Positions 1 to 8,152 of a DNA stretch of 49,923 nucleotides are shown here, one piece after another. The DNA is taken from NCBI GenBank assembly GCA_017454915.1, contig JAFTCC010000031.1, forward strand, positions 1 through 49,923, written 5' to 3'. The notes below the pieces were generated by a model. That model was not told the origin of the DNA. It ran no database searches and saw only the letters and a program-made list of their open reading frames with translations. Source of the DNA: Paludibacteraceae bacterium. Lineage in GTDB: Bacteria > Bacteroidota > Bacteroidia > Bacteroidales > Paludibacteraceae. A program made the translations under genes and the position numbers. Each line of letters starts with the position of its first letter. Position 1 is the first letter of the stretch.

Positions 1-89
1 CCCAGCAAGTTCGTAACCTTCAAATCCCGGTTACGAACATTCACTTCTCTGATATAGTCGCCTAAACGTTTGTATTCTGCTTTACTCAT
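1..89 (-). CDS. hsdS: Type I restriction enzyme specificity subunit HsdS, N-terminal fragment (cut by window edge)
   Basis: The minus strand reads ATG at 89-87 and stays open to base 1. It encodes a peptide beginning MSKAEYKRLGDYIREVNVRN, which resembles the usual start of an HsdS subunit before its first target-recognition domain. HsdS gives sequence specificity to the HsdM/HsdR complex. The start codon overlaps the last 8 bases of the RhuM-Fic gene, so the two are translationally linked in one operon led by hsdM. Only about 29 residues are visible, so the call rests on this short match and on the adjoining hsdM. No hsdR is in the window; it would be expected further left. Confidence 0.8.
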   Translation of the reverse strand, partial: MSKAEYKRLGDYIREVNVRNRDLKVTNLL

Positions 90-1083
90 CGTTGTTTTTG
101 TTTATCAAATTGACAACAACCTTCACCATCACATCCTTTTCTTCCGTCCTGCTCTCGGCAATCATCAGCGTGAGGGCAACGAGAGTGCTGTCTGCTATGC
201 GCTTGCTACCGTCAGGATGATAGAGAATGTGATTGTTGTTGAGAAACCAAAGGAAGAGCGTGGCGGCACTGCGCTTGTTACCGTCGCTGAACGAGTGGTT
301 CTTCGTGACAAGATAGAGCAGCATGGCGGCTTTCTCCTCCACGCTGGGATAGAGTTCTTCACCGCCAAAGGTCTGGTATATCTGCCCGATACTGCTTTTG
401 AAGGATTCATCCTTCTCGTTGCCAAAGAGAACAGAACCGCCGAATTTCTCACGCAAACCATTGATAGCCTCCATCGCATTCTCATAGGTGGCATGGAACG
501 GCTCTTCTTTCGTGGTCTTATTGATAGTAAGCCGCTCGTAGTCATAGTTGTCAAGGGTATCGAGAGCATAGGTATAGTCTGTCACCACCTCAAACAGGGC
601 ATTGTTCTCGTCATTAGACAATAGCGGCTGGCTCTGTATGGTGCGCCCAAGCATACCTACCAGTTGGCGCAACTCGCCAATCTGCTCCTTGCGAAGTCGC
701 TCATTGACGGCATAGCCCTTGATGAGATACTTTTTTAAGACATTGTTCGCCCATTGACGGAACTGTACACCTCGTTTGCTTTTGACTCGATAACCAACAG
801 AAGTTATGACTTCAAGGTTGAAATAGTCTATATCATGAGTCTGCGTTTTACCTTCTATTGCACCATGCTGAGTGGTATTCGCAAATTTTGCGACTACCAC
901 AGAACCTGCCAATTCCTCTTTAAGCGCATTATTGATATGTTTGCTGATTGTCTTATAGTCACGTCCAAACAAAACGGCTATCTGTTGACGAGTCAGCCAT
1001 ATCATGTCGTTCTCCAGACGAACATCAACCTGTGTCTGTCCGTCCTCCGTCTGATATATGATAATTTGATTATTCAAGTCCAT
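82..1083 (-). CDS. RhuM-family / Fic domain fusion protein inside a type I R-M operon
   Basis: This 333-residue protein has two parts. Residues 1-140 resemble the virulence RhuM family (IIYQTEDGQTQVDVRLEN, a helix-turn-helix-like TRQQIAVLFGRDYKTISKHI stretch, and the typical YFNLEVITSVGYRVKSKRG segment). Residues 160-330 form a Fic/Doc domain with the active-site motif HSFSDGNKRSAA at 263-274, matching the Fic core HxFx(D/G)GNxR; His263 and Arg271 are present. Fic proteins usually transfer AMP, or another phosphate-linked group, to a target protein. The gene overlaps hsdM by 14 bases and hsdS by 8, so it is co-translated with the restriction system. Such genes are often seen in Bacteroidota R-M operons. 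Its target is unknown, and I see no clear inhibitory (S/T)xxxE(G/N) helix. Confidence 0.88.
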   Translation of the reverse strand: MDLNNQIIIYQTEDGQTQVDVRLENDMIWLTRQQIAVLFGRDYKTISKHINNALKEELAGSVVVAKFANTTQHGAIEGKTQTHDIDYFNLEVITSVGYRVKSKRGVQFRQWANNVLKKYLIKGYAVNERLRKEQIGELRQLVGMLGRTIQSQPLLSNDENNALFEVVTDYTYALDTLDNYDYERLTINKTTKEEPFHATYENAMEAINGLREKFGGSVLFGNEKDESFKSSIGQIYQTFGGEELYPSVEEKAAMLLYLVTKNHSFSDGNKRSAATLFLWFLNNNHILYHPDGSKRIADSTLVALTLMIAESRTEEKDVMVKVVVNLINKNNDE

Positions 1084-2635
1084 ATCCTAACTTTTCAAAA
1101 AGGTCTTTCAGCTGTTGTTTACTTTCTTCTTCCTGCTGCAGGAGGTCGCGCAAATCTTCTTGCAGTTGCTTCATCTTGGTGTCGAAGTCTATCTGCTCGT
1201 CACGGTTGCGAAACTCGATGTATTTGCCGGGCACGAGGCTCCAGCCTTTCTTCTCAATTTCTTCGAGGGTGGCTGAATAGCAGTATTCAGGTTCGTTGTG
1301 GTAGGCCTGTTCGTAACCCACGCGCTGCCAGTTGTGGAAGTTCTCGGCTATACGTTGTATCTGCTCCGCAGAGAACTGGATATATTTCTTCTCGAACGGT
1401 TCTCCCCATTGGCGCAGGTCGATGAACAACACTTCGTCTTCACGATTGCGATAGCGAACCATCTTGCCGTTCTGCTCCACCGTGCGGGCCTTCTTGTTGT
1501 TGTTCAGTATCCAAAGCGTCACGCTGATGTCCGTAGAATAGAACATATTGCGAGGCAAAATGACAATCGCCTCTACCAAATGGTTCTGAAGTAGCTGCTT
1601 ACGGATAGCCAACTCCGTTCCGTCGCCGCTCAAAGCTCCATTGGCAAGAAGGAATCCGGCCGTTCCGTTGGCAGAGAGTTTAGAGACAATATTAAGAATC
1701 CAACCGTAATTGGCATTACTTGTAGGTGGCACGTCGTAGCCTGCCCATCGCGGGTCGTCCTTCAGTTCGTTTTCTGCTCGCCATGCCTTCTGGTTAAATG
1801 GCGGATTAGCCATGATGAAGTCTGCCTTCAGGTCTTTGTGCTGATCGTTGTGGAACGTATCGGCTGCCATCTCACCCAGGTTGCAGGCAATGCCACGAAT
1901 GGCGAGATTCATCTTTGCCAGTTTATAGGTGGTGTTGGTATATTCCTGCCCATAAACCGAGATGTCGCGCTTGTTACCATGATGAGCCTCGATGAACTTC
2001 ATGCTCTGCACGAACATACCGCCAGAACCACAACATGGATCATAAATCTTTCCACGATAAGGCTCAATCATCTCAGCAATCAGATTGACGATGGTCTTGG
2101 GCGTGTAGTATTCTCCTTTACCCTTACCTTCGGCAATGGCAAACTTACCGAGGAAGTATTCATAAACGCGACCAATGAGATCATTCTCCGGGTCTTTCAG
2201 TGTGTCAATCTTATTGATTTCATCGAGCAAGGCAGCGAGTTTGGTGCGGTCGAGTGACAGACCTGCATAGTAATTGCTTGGCAAGGCTCCTTTCAGCGTA
2301 GGGTTGCTCTGCTCCACTTTCGCCAATGCTTTGTCTATCCTAATGGCAATATCATTCTGCTTGGCATTCTCAATCAGAAAATCCCAACGGCTTTCCGGCT
2401 CCAGATAAAAGACATTCTTCGCATTATAAAAGACGGCGTTGTCAACAAAAGCCTCTTTGCCTTCAGTAACCAGTTCATTACGCCGCTCCGTGAAACGATC
2501 GTTAGCATATTTCAGGAAGATAAGGCTCAGTACCACATGCTTATACTCCGAGGGCTCCACAGAACCACGGAGCTTGTTGGCCGATTCCCATAATGCTTCT
2601 TCTATTGCCTTTTCTTTAATTACTTTCTTTGCCAT
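1070..2635 (-). CDS. hsdM: Type I restriction-modification methyltransferase subunit HsdM
   Basis: This 521-residue protein is the modification subunit of a type I R-M system. It transfers methyl from S-adenosylmethionine to adenine N6 in the sequence chosen by HsdS. Residues 10-150 form the helical HsdM N-terminal domain (ALWESANKLRGSVEPSEYKH). GEYYTPK is at 174-180, the SAM-binding motif I DPCCGSGGMF at 199-208, and the catalytic NPPF at 277-280. All key motifs are intact and the length is normal. It is the first gene of the minus-strand operon hsdM-rhuM/fic-hsdS, and a TAACTTTG box lies about 57 bases upstream of its start. The protein ends with a glutamine-rich coiled-coil-like tail, as is usual for HsdM. 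Confidence 0.97.
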   Translation of the reverse strand: MAKKVIKEKAIEEALWESANKLRGSVEPSEYKHVVLSLIFLKYANDRFTERRNELVTEGKEAFVDNAVFYNAKNVFYLEPESRWDFLIENAKQNDIAIRIDKALAKVEQSNPTLKGALPSNYYAGLSLDRTKLAALLDEINKIDTLKDPENDLIGRVYEYFLGKFAIAEGKGKGEYYTPKTIVNLIAEMIEPYRGKIYDPCCGSGGMFVQSMKFIEAHHGNKRDISVYGQEYTNTTYKLAKMNLAIRGIACNLGEMAADTFHNDQHKDLKADFIMANPPFNQKAWRAENELKDDPRWAGYDVPPTSNANYGWILNIVSKLSANGTAGFLLANGALSGDGTELAIRKQLLQNHLVEAIVILPRNMFYSTDISVTLWILNNNKKARTVEQNGKMVRYRNREDEVLFIDLRQWGEPFEKKYIQFSAEQIQRIAENFHNWQRVGYEQAYHNEPEYCYSATLEEIEKKGWSLVPGKYIEFRNRDEQIDFDTKMKQLQEDLRDLLQQEEESKQQLKDLFEKLGYGLE

Positions 2636-2691
2636 AACTTGTAAAGATTATATTCTTTATGATTTGCTTTTGTGCGTCCACTTTGTGTACG

Positions 2692-2699
2692 CAAAGTTA
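2692..2699 (-). promoter_or_regulatory. Probable -7 box of the hsdM operon promoter
   Basis: On the minus strand these bases read TAACTTTG, a perfect match to the Bacteroidota -7 consensus TAnnTTTG, 57 bases upstream of the hsdM start. No well-spaced TTTG -33 box is visible, so the call rests on the -7 box and its position. Confidence 0.5.
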
Positions 2700-2783
2700 A
2701 TAAAAATAGAGCAAATAATGACTAAAAGTATTAAATCTGGTAAATATGACGTGTTTAGTCTCGTTTTTTTTGTGCATACGGTG

Positions 2784-2814
2784 TTTGTGCATATATTTTT
2801 TTTCACTAACTTTG
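2784..2814 (+). promoter_or_regulatory. Bacteroidota-type promoter for the methyltransferase gene
   Basis: TTTG at 2784-2787 and TAACTTTG at 2807-2814 are separated by 19 bases, fitting the TTTG-N19-21-TAnnTTTG consensus. Transcription would start near 2818, only about 11 bases before the chosen ATG at 2829. This supports that start over upstream in-frame codons. Confidence 0.75.
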
Positions 2815-2828
2815 TATGCCAGTCAACA

Positions 2829-3611
2829 ATGACCAACAAAGCTTTCCAAATACTATCTTGGCTCCGGCACGCACTTACCGCCACCAACACTCACGGACAC
2901 GGCATCCACTCGCCGCGCCTGTTCAACATCGTACAAAACGTCATCGACAACCCATACCCCTATTATATATATAAGGACATAGAACGTTACCGGAAAGTGT
3001 TGGAACAAAACAATAGCACGATTAACGTAACCGACTTGGGCACCGGGCAGTCCGGACCCCGCACCATTTCTCACATCGCGCGCACAAGCCTCGCAGATAA
3101 AAAGCAGGCGCAACTGCTCAACAAAATCGCAGCGGAAATCAAACCTGACGTCATTGTAGAACTTGGCACGTCACTCGGACTTACCACCGCATATCTCGCC
3201 GCGGCTGACAGCAGAACCAAAGTCTTATCACTCGAAGGATGCCCCAACATATCCGAGATAGCACGTAAAACACTTGACACCTTACACATAAGCAACGCAA
3301 GCATCATCGTTGGGGACATCAGCAACACGCTTGACACTGCGCTGGACGACATCGAATCAATCGGCCTGCTATACATTGACGCCAACCATACTGCCGCAGC
3401 GCTCGAGGAATATTTCGATAAGTGCGCGAAGAAGATGTCTGGCCAGGCAATAGCCGTTGTTGACGACATCTACTGGTCGGAAGACATGAACAAAGGGTGG
3501 CGGCAGCTCACACACCACCCAAAAGTTACAACGTCGTTCGACCTCTACAACTGCGGAATGCTGTTTTTCGACACAAACCTGCCACACCGCACATACCGCA
3601 TCAGACTCTGA
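2829..3611 (+). CDS. Class I SAM-dependent methyltransferase
   Basis: This 260-residue protein has a Rossmann-type methyltransferase core. The SAM-binding motif I VIVELGTSLGLTT is at residues 108-120, an acidic residue follows in VLSLEGCP, and IGLLYIDANH with the later VVDDIYWSEDM resemble the O-methyltransferase-like fold. The N-terminal HGHGIHSPRLFNIV segment is common in Bacteroidota members of this family. The substrate is not known. The open frame continues upstream to 2439, but that would place the start before the promoter at 2784-2814, so ATG 2829 is preferred. The PduO gene follows in the same direction after about 70 bases. Confidence 0.85.
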   Translation: MTNKAFQILSWLRHALTATNTHGHGIHSPRLFNIVQNVIDNPYPYYIYKDIERYRKVLEQNNSTINVTDLGTGQSGPRTISHIARTSLADKKQAQLLNKIAAEIKPDVIVELGTSLGLTTAYLAAADSRTKVLSLEGCPNISEIARKTLDTLHISNASIIVGDISNTLDTALDDIESIGLLYIDANHTAAALEEYFDKCAKKMSGQAIAVVDDIYWSEDMNKGWRQLTHHPKVTTSFDLYNCGMLFFDTNLPHRTYRIRL

Positions 3612-3682
3612 TGCCGACCAATAGAAAAACTAATACAACTAAAATAACTATAACAACTAAACCTACTAAAGATAATCAAACT

Positions 3683-4234
3683 ATGAAAGTTTACACAAAA
3701 ACAGGCGACAACGGCACCACATCCCTCGTTGGTGGCGAACGCGTCAGCAAGACAGACCCTCGCATTGAGGCGTACGGGACAGCCGACGAGCTCAATTCAT
3801 TCATCGGGCTGCTGCGCGCCATGCCGGCATCGCAAAAAGACACATACGAGCCCATGCTCAACAAGATACAAAACACATTGTTCGTCATTGGCGGAGCATT
3901 GGCCACACCCGCTGACAAACGCGAAAAATACAAACTCCAAATCACCAAGCAAGACGTGGAAAGCATTGAAAACGATATAGATACGCTATCCGAAGGTTTA
4001 CCCGAGCACCATGCGTTCATACTTCCGGCAGGCAACCAGACTATAGCACTATGTCATATATGCAGAACAGTATGCAGAAGGCTCGAAAGGCGCATTCTCG
4101 CAATAGAAGACAGCCTTGAAAAGCCAGATTTCATGCTTCAATACGTAAATAGGCTTAGCGACTTCATGTACATTTTGTCGAAAAACGTGCATTTTTATGA
4201 CAAAATCAACGTTTTTTTATGGAAAAATGGCTAA
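3683..4234 (+). CDS. Cob(I)alamin adenosyltransferase, PduO type
   Basis: This 183-residue protein matches the PduO family, which moves the adenosyl group of ATP to cob(I)alamin to make coenzyme B12. The N-terminal MKVYTKTGDNGTTSLVGGER is the family ATP-binding signature. YGTADELNSFIGLLRA follows at residues 31-46, and the C-terminal half carries CRTVCRRLERRI and the YVNRLSDFMYIL segment. The length is normal for a single-domain PduO. The frame stays open upstream into the methyltransferase gene, but conservation of the MKVYTKTGDNG start argues for ATG 3683. It probably shares a transcript with the methyltransferase. A strong promoter begins just after its stop codon. Confidence 0.95.
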   Translation: MKVYTKTGDNGTTSLVGGERVSKTDPRIEAYGTADELNSFIGLLRAMPASQKDTYEPMLNKIQNTLFVIGGALATPADKREKYKLQITKQDVESIENDIDTLSEGLPEHHAFILPAGNQTIALCHICRTVCRRLERRILAIEDSLEKPDFMLQYVNRLSDFMYILSKNVHFYDKINVFLWKNG

Positions 4235-4238
4235 ATTG

Positions 4239-4269
4239 TTTGCTACACCAAAAATTTTTAATAATTTTG
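4239..4269 (+). promoter_or_regulatory. Promoter upstream of the DUF2795-T9SS operon
   Basis: TTTG at 4239-4242 and TAATTTTG at 4262-4269 are 19 bases apart, a full match to the Bacteroidota promoter consensus. The predicted start near 4273 leaves a leader of about 108 bases before the DUF2795 ATG at 4381. No comparable promoter is seen between DUF2795 and porP, so this one probably also drives the secretion genes. Confidence 0.72.
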
Positions 4270-4285
4270 CAAAATAAATCAGATT

Positions 4286-4341
4286 AGGTCTGCGGGGCAT
4301 TATCAGAAAATCCCGCCGCTTTGCGTCGGCTGAAAGCCCCC
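4286..4341 (+). ncRNA. Candidate structured 5' leader with mutually exclusive stems
   Basis: Within the leader, GCGGG (4292-4296) can pair with CCCGC (4312-4316). The overlapping GGGGC (4294-4298) can instead pair with GCCCC (4336-4340) and enclose the hairpin GCCG (4315-4318) / CGGC (4327-4330). The two folds cannot form together, which is the layout of a switch or a pseudoknot. I cannot match it to a named riboswitch class. It lies between a clear promoter and the DUF2795 start. The pairing is seen in the sequence; the regulatory role is inference. Confidence 0.4.
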
Positions 4342-4380
4342 AAAATAGTGCAATAATTAGTTTTCTACCATAAGTAAATT

Positions 4381-4602
4381 ATGTATTGGACATTAGAGTT
4401 AGCGACTTATCTTGAAGACGCCCCTTGGCCCGCCACAAAAGAAGAACTCATCGACTACGCTGTTAGATCTGGCGCGCCAATGGAAGTAATTGAAAACCTG
4501 CAAGAGATTGAGGACGACGGAGAAGTGTACGACAGCATAGAGGAAATATGGCTCGACTACCCCAGCAACGAGGACTTCTTCTTCAACGAAGATGAGTATT
4601 AA
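4381..4602 (+). CDS. DUF2795 domain-containing small acidic protein
   Basis: This 73-residue, strongly acidic protein begins MYWTLELATYLEDAPWPATK and contains LIDYAVRSGAPMEVIENLQE. This is the Bacteroidota form of DUF2795, a small helical family of unknown function in which the WPATKEELIDYA segment is typical. The C-terminus is a run of Asp, Glu and Phe. It has no signal peptide or membrane segment, so it is expected in the cytoplasm. The stop lies 42 bases before the porP start, so it is probably the first gene of the T9SS transcript. Whether it acts on secretion is unknown. Confidence 0.9.
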   Translation: MYWTLELATYLEDAPWPATKEELIDYAVRSGAPMEVIENLQEIEDDGEVYDSIEEIWLDYPSNEDFFFNEDEY

Positions 4603-4644
4603 GCGGTGCCGGCGCAAAAGGCCGATTTCACCTTGATAACATGA

Positions 4645-5649
4645 ATGAGGAAACATCTTATCGCCATAGTGTTGTTAGCCGTCAGCCTTAAAGCTTGGGC
4701 ACAGTTTGACGCACAGTCGGCGTTTTACATGTTTTACCATTCGCACCTCAACCCGGCATCCGTAGGTCAAACCGACTACATGCAAGTTTCAGGCTCCTAC
4801 AGGCTGCAATGGATTGGAATTGAGAACGCACCACAAACAGGCTACTTCGCATTCCAGTCGCCATTCAAAATCATCAACACAAGACACGGCGCGGGCGCGC
4901 GCTTCATGACAGATAAAATAGGATTGTTCAGCAACCAGACCGCACACGTGCAGTACGCTTACAAGTTCCCGCTCGGAGGCGGATTCATTAGCGCGGGCAT
5001 TGACCTCGGAATCATCAGCGTAACATTCAAAGGCTCAAAAGTCTTCATACCAGAATACGACGCTGAAAGCAGTGCACAGACTGGAGAGGACGGCAGCGCA
5101 ACCGGAAACGGACAAACAGGGGCTTACCACAATGCAAGCGACATGGCAATACCAAAAGCTGACAAGTCAGACATCAAATTCGACATGGCCCTCGGAGTTT
5201 ACTACTCCAACCCAAAATGGTACGCCGGACTGAGCTACTCACACGTCACCAGACCAGTAATGAAAATAGGGGACTACACCGACATCACCATTTACGGAAC
5301 CATGTATGCCATGGCAGGGTACAATTGGGTGCTAAGAAACAAAAAGTTCACAATAAAGCCCTCGTGGATGCTCAAGTCTGACTTCAGGTCATGGACAATG
5401 GACTTGACATTGCTGCTTGACTACAACGAGCGGATACGAGGAGGATTGAGCTACAGATGGGGAGACGCAGTGGGATTCATCTTCGGAGGTGACATAATCC
5501 CGGGGCTGCAACTGGCTTACGCATACGAACTGCCAGCAAGCAAAATACTGCAGGCATCATCAGGCAGCCATGAAGTATGCTTGTCATACAGCTTCAACAT
5601 TCTTGGAAGAAAAAAACATCACAAATATAAAAGTATTAGAATATTATAA
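4645..5649 (+). CDS. porP: Type IX secretion system membrane protein PorP/SprF
   Basis: This 334-residue outer-membrane protein has a signal peptide (MRKHLIAIVLLAVSLKAWAQ) and the PorP/SprF start FDAQSAFYMFYHSHLNPASVGQ. A series of amphipathic strands follows, including GAGARFMTDKIGLFSNQT and YYSNPKWYAGLSYSHV, as expected of a beta-barrel. In known T9SS, PorP works with PorE and the gliding/attachment machinery at the outer membrane. It is the first of five consecutive core T9SS genes in the usual order porP-K-L-M-N, and gldK follows after 69 bases. An overlapping ATG at 4641 is in another frame; ATG 4645 gives the intact signal peptide. Confidence 0.94.
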   Translation: MRKHLIAIVLLAVSLKAWAQFDAQSAFYMFYHSHLNPASVGQTDYMQVSGSYRLQWIGIENAPQTGYFAFQSPFKIINTRHGAGARFMTDKIGLFSNQTAHVQYAYKFPLGGGFISAGIDLGIISVTFKGSKVFIPEYDAESSAQTGEDGSATGNGQTGAYHNASDMAIPKADKSDIKFDMALGVYYSNPKWYAGLSYSHVTRPVMKIGDYTDITIYGTMYAMAGYNWVLRNKKFTIKPSWMLKSDFRSWTMDLTLLLDYNERIRGGLSYRWGDAVGFIFGGDIIPGLQLAYAYELPASKILQASSGSHEVCLSYSFNILGRKKHHKYKSIRIL

Positions 5650-5718
5650 TTGCCAAGCCGCATCGGGCGGCAAGGCAAGGTAAAAAAAGATTAGTAACAC
5701 AAAATTAAGTATAAGAGC

Positions 5719-7080
5719 ATGAAAAAGCTTATGCAGTTGGCCATAGTGGCCATTTTACTAACAGCCTGCGGAAAACCAAAAGGCGAATTAATCGGCGCAG
5801 GCGCCAAAGGTTCATTCCATGAGGCACAACCTTATGGTATGGTGTACATCAAGCAGGGTGCCTTCATGATGGGTGTCAACAACCAGACAACCATCTTCTC
5901 CGTGCCCGACAAACAAGTCAAGGTTTCTGTGTCAGCATTTTGGATGGACCAGACCGAAATCACCAACGACGAGTACAAACAGTTCACCAACTGGGTGCGC
6001 GACAGCATCGCTCGTACGCTGCTGATCCAAGAAGCCGGCATGACAGAGTTTGCAAAACCCGACCGCTATGGCGAAATAGACGAGGAGAACCCCGTTCTCA
6101 ACTGGAAAACAAAAATTCCGTGGGACTCACAGGACGAAGAGGTTTATGCCGCACTTGACCGCATGCGCGACTACGACGGTTCCATCGACCCCAATGTCAT
6201 GCACTACCGCTATGAGTGGATCAACCTTGACCAAGCCGCGCTGCCCAAAAACCGATTCGATCCCAAACGCGGATGCTTCGGACCAAGCGCCGAAGTGCGT
6301 GTTGACACTTCATGGGTTGAGCCTCTCGGAAGCGACCACCTGCGCGGAGAAATCAAAGACTCCACCATCGTGCGCAAACTCGTCGAGAAAAAAGACCTGC
6401 TCTCAAACCGCATAGTAAACGTATATCCCGACACCATCGTCTGGATCCGCGACTTCCAGTTCGCATACAACGAGCCGTTGCTCTCCATGTATTTCTGCCA
6501 CCCGGGCTATGCACACTACCCCATCGTAGGCGTAACATGGGAACAAGCAGAGGCATTCTGCCACTGGCGCACAGAAATGTTTAACCAAAACCACGAAATC
6601 ACAGGTCAACGCTACCGCCTGCCAACAGAGGCAGAATGGGAATACGCAGCACGCGGAGGACGCAAAATGGCACTGTATCCGTGGGGCGGCAACTACGTGC
6701 GCGACAACAAGGGATGTTATCTGGCTAACTTCAAACCCATGAGGGGAAGCTACACCGATGACACCGGCGCGGTTACCATGAAAGTGGCTTCGTTTGAGCC
6801 TAACGACTTCGGATTGTTTGACATGGCCGGAAACGTGTCAGAATGGACATGCGACGCGTTTAACCCATCATCAAACAAGTGGATCCACGACATGAACTCA
6901 AGCTTCCAATACAACGCCAACGCTGAAGACCCTGCTATCCTAAAGCGCAAAGTCATCAAAGGCGGCTCTTGGAAAGATGTGGCTTACTACCTGCAGTGCG
7001 GCACAAGAACTTACGAGTATCAGTTTGAAGACCGCGCTTACATCGGATTCCGCTGCGTACGCTCATTCATGGGAGAATAA
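5719..7080 (+). CDS. gldK: Type IX secretion ring lipoprotein PorK/GldK
   Basis: This 453-residue lipoprotein has a type II signal peptide with lipobox LTAC (Cys at residue 17). It then carries a formylglycine-generating-enzyme-like (sulfatase-modifying factor) domain. GMVYIKQGAFMMG starts near residue 40, FWMDQTEITNDEY near 74, RLPTEAEWEYAARGG near 301, MAGNVSEW near 369, and KGGSW and GFRCV near the end. In PorK/GldK this fold is structural, not enzymatic: PorK and PorN form the periplasmic ring attached to the outer membrane. The insert between residues 100 and 240 is usual for PorK. The gene lies between porP and gldL in the conserved order. Confidence 0.96.
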   Translation: MKKLMQLAIVAILLTACGKPKGELIGAGAKGSFHEAQPYGMVYIKQGAFMMGVNNQTTIFSVPDKQVKVSVSAFWMDQTEITNDEYKQFTNWVRDSIARTLLIQEAGMTEFAKPDRYGEIDEENPVLNWKTKIPWDSQDEEVYAALDRMRDYDGSIDPNVMHYRYEWINLDQAALPKNRFDPKRGCFGPSAEVRVDTSWVEPLGSDHLRGEIKDSTIVRKLVEKKDLLSNRIVNVYPDTIVWIRDFQFAYNEPLLSMYFCHPGYAHYPIVGVTWEQAEAFCHWRTEMFNQNHEITGQRYRLPTEAEWEYAARGGRKMALYPWGGNYVRDNKGCYLANFKPMRGSYTDDTGAVTMKVASFEPNDFGLFDMAGNVSEWTCDAFNPSSNKWIHDMNSSFQYNANAEDPAILKRKVIKGGSWKDVAYYLQCGTRTYEYQFEDRAYIGFRCVRSFMGE

Positions 7081-7193
7081 AAATATATAAACGCCTTATA
7101 TAAAATTTGTGTTTACACCTGACAAGTGATAAAGAAAAAGGGATAAGTGAATTTATAATTAAAAAAAATAATAACGTCTAAAAACATTTTGAC

Positions 7194-8081
7194 ATGTCTG
7201 ACAAAAAATTCAACTTCGACGAATGGTGGGCGAGCCCCAAAACCAAACGTTTCATCGGCGCCATTTATAGTTTAGGTGCATCAGTCGTAATCATCGGCGC
7301 AATGTTCAAAATCCTCCACCTTCCCGGAGCTTCCATCACACTGGGCTTGGGTATGGTAACCGAGGCGTTCCTTTTCTTCATCGGTGTATTCGACAAACCA
7401 CTGCCTGAATACCACTGGAACAATGTGTTCCCGCAGCTTCTTAAAGAAGAGGCTGAACCACTTGACATCAAAGGTGGAATAAGCGGCAACAACGGCATCG
7501 CAGCAGGTCCTGCACAACCAAACCAAGGCCTTAACAACCTCGCTTCAGCTCCTGCATTGAGCGCACTGGAAATGGAGAACCTCAAGTCAGGCATCCGCAA
7601 CCTCGCGCAATCAGCTGACCAACTCACCAGCCTGTCCAACATCGCCTCATCATCGGCACACCTCGGACAGAGCATGGACGCAGCATCAAAAGCAGCAGAG
7701 GCTTATGTCAACTCACAGTCTAACCTCACATCATCATACGCTGCTATCGCAGAACGCATGACTGCTGTGGCTGACGGTGCAGCACAATATGCGCGCAACA
7801 TAGAATCAACAAACGGCGTGCTCTCAAGCATCAACTCCGTTTACGAACTCCAACTGCAAAACGTTAAAAAGCAAGCCGAACTCTTCGGACAGCAAGGACA
7901 ACAACTCGCATCTGCCGCAGCAGGACTTGACCGTGTCAGCGCAGAAGTGGCTAAACTCCAAGAGGCTACAGCACAGGCTGCCGCTGAAGGCGCTAAATAC
8001 CAAGCCGGAGTGGCACAACTGCAACAGCAAATTGCTGACCTTAACAAGGTTTACGGCAATATGCTCAATGCCCTCAACTAA
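7194..8081 (+). CDS. gldL: Type IX secretion motor protein PorL/GldL
   Basis: This 295-residue inner-membrane protein has two adjacent transmembrane helices near residues 17-40 (FIGAIYSLGASVVIIGAMFKIL) and 45-67 (ASITLGLGMVTEAFLFFIGVF). A long cytoplasmic, Ala/Gln-rich, coiled-coil-like tail follows. GldL pairs with GldM to form the proton-driven rotary motor of T9SS. The motif KILHLPGA between the helices and the Glu in the second helix (MVTEAF), which is implicated in proton use, are both present. The gene lies 113 bases after gldK and 71 before gldM. No separate promoter or terminator is evident in those gaps. Confidence 0.95.
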   Translation: MSDKKFNFDEWWASPKTKRFIGAIYSLGASVVIIGAMFKILHLPGASITLGLGMVTEAFLFFIGVFDKPLPEYHWNNVFPQLLKEEAEPLDIKGGISGNNGIAAGPAQPNQGLNNLASAPALSALEMENLKSGIRNLAQSADQLTSLSNIASSSAHLGQSMDAASKAAEAYVNSQSNLTSSYAAIAERMTAVADGAAQYARNIESTNGVLSSINSVYELQLQNVKKQAELFGQQGQQLASAAAGLDRVSAEVAKLQEATAQAAAEGAKYQAGVAQLQQQIADLNKVYGNMLNALN

Positions 8082-8152
8082 ACCGAAGGCATATTTAGCA
8101 GTAGCAATTTTTAATGGTCAACTAAAGTTTTTAACGTTAAAATCATTAACTA

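Noticed and set aside
754..1425. 223-residue plus-strand frame opposite the Fic and hsdM genes
   Set aside because: It overlaps two well-supported genes on the other strand and has no recognisable domain.
2439..2828. N-terminal extension of the methyltransferase frame
   Set aside because: It would begin inside hsdM on the opposite strand and run through the consensus promoter at 2784-2814; the protein similarity starts at ATG 2829.
3497..3682. Upstream extension of the PduO frame
   Set aside because: It overlaps the methyltransferase gene, and the conserved MKVYTKTGDNG start lies at 3683.
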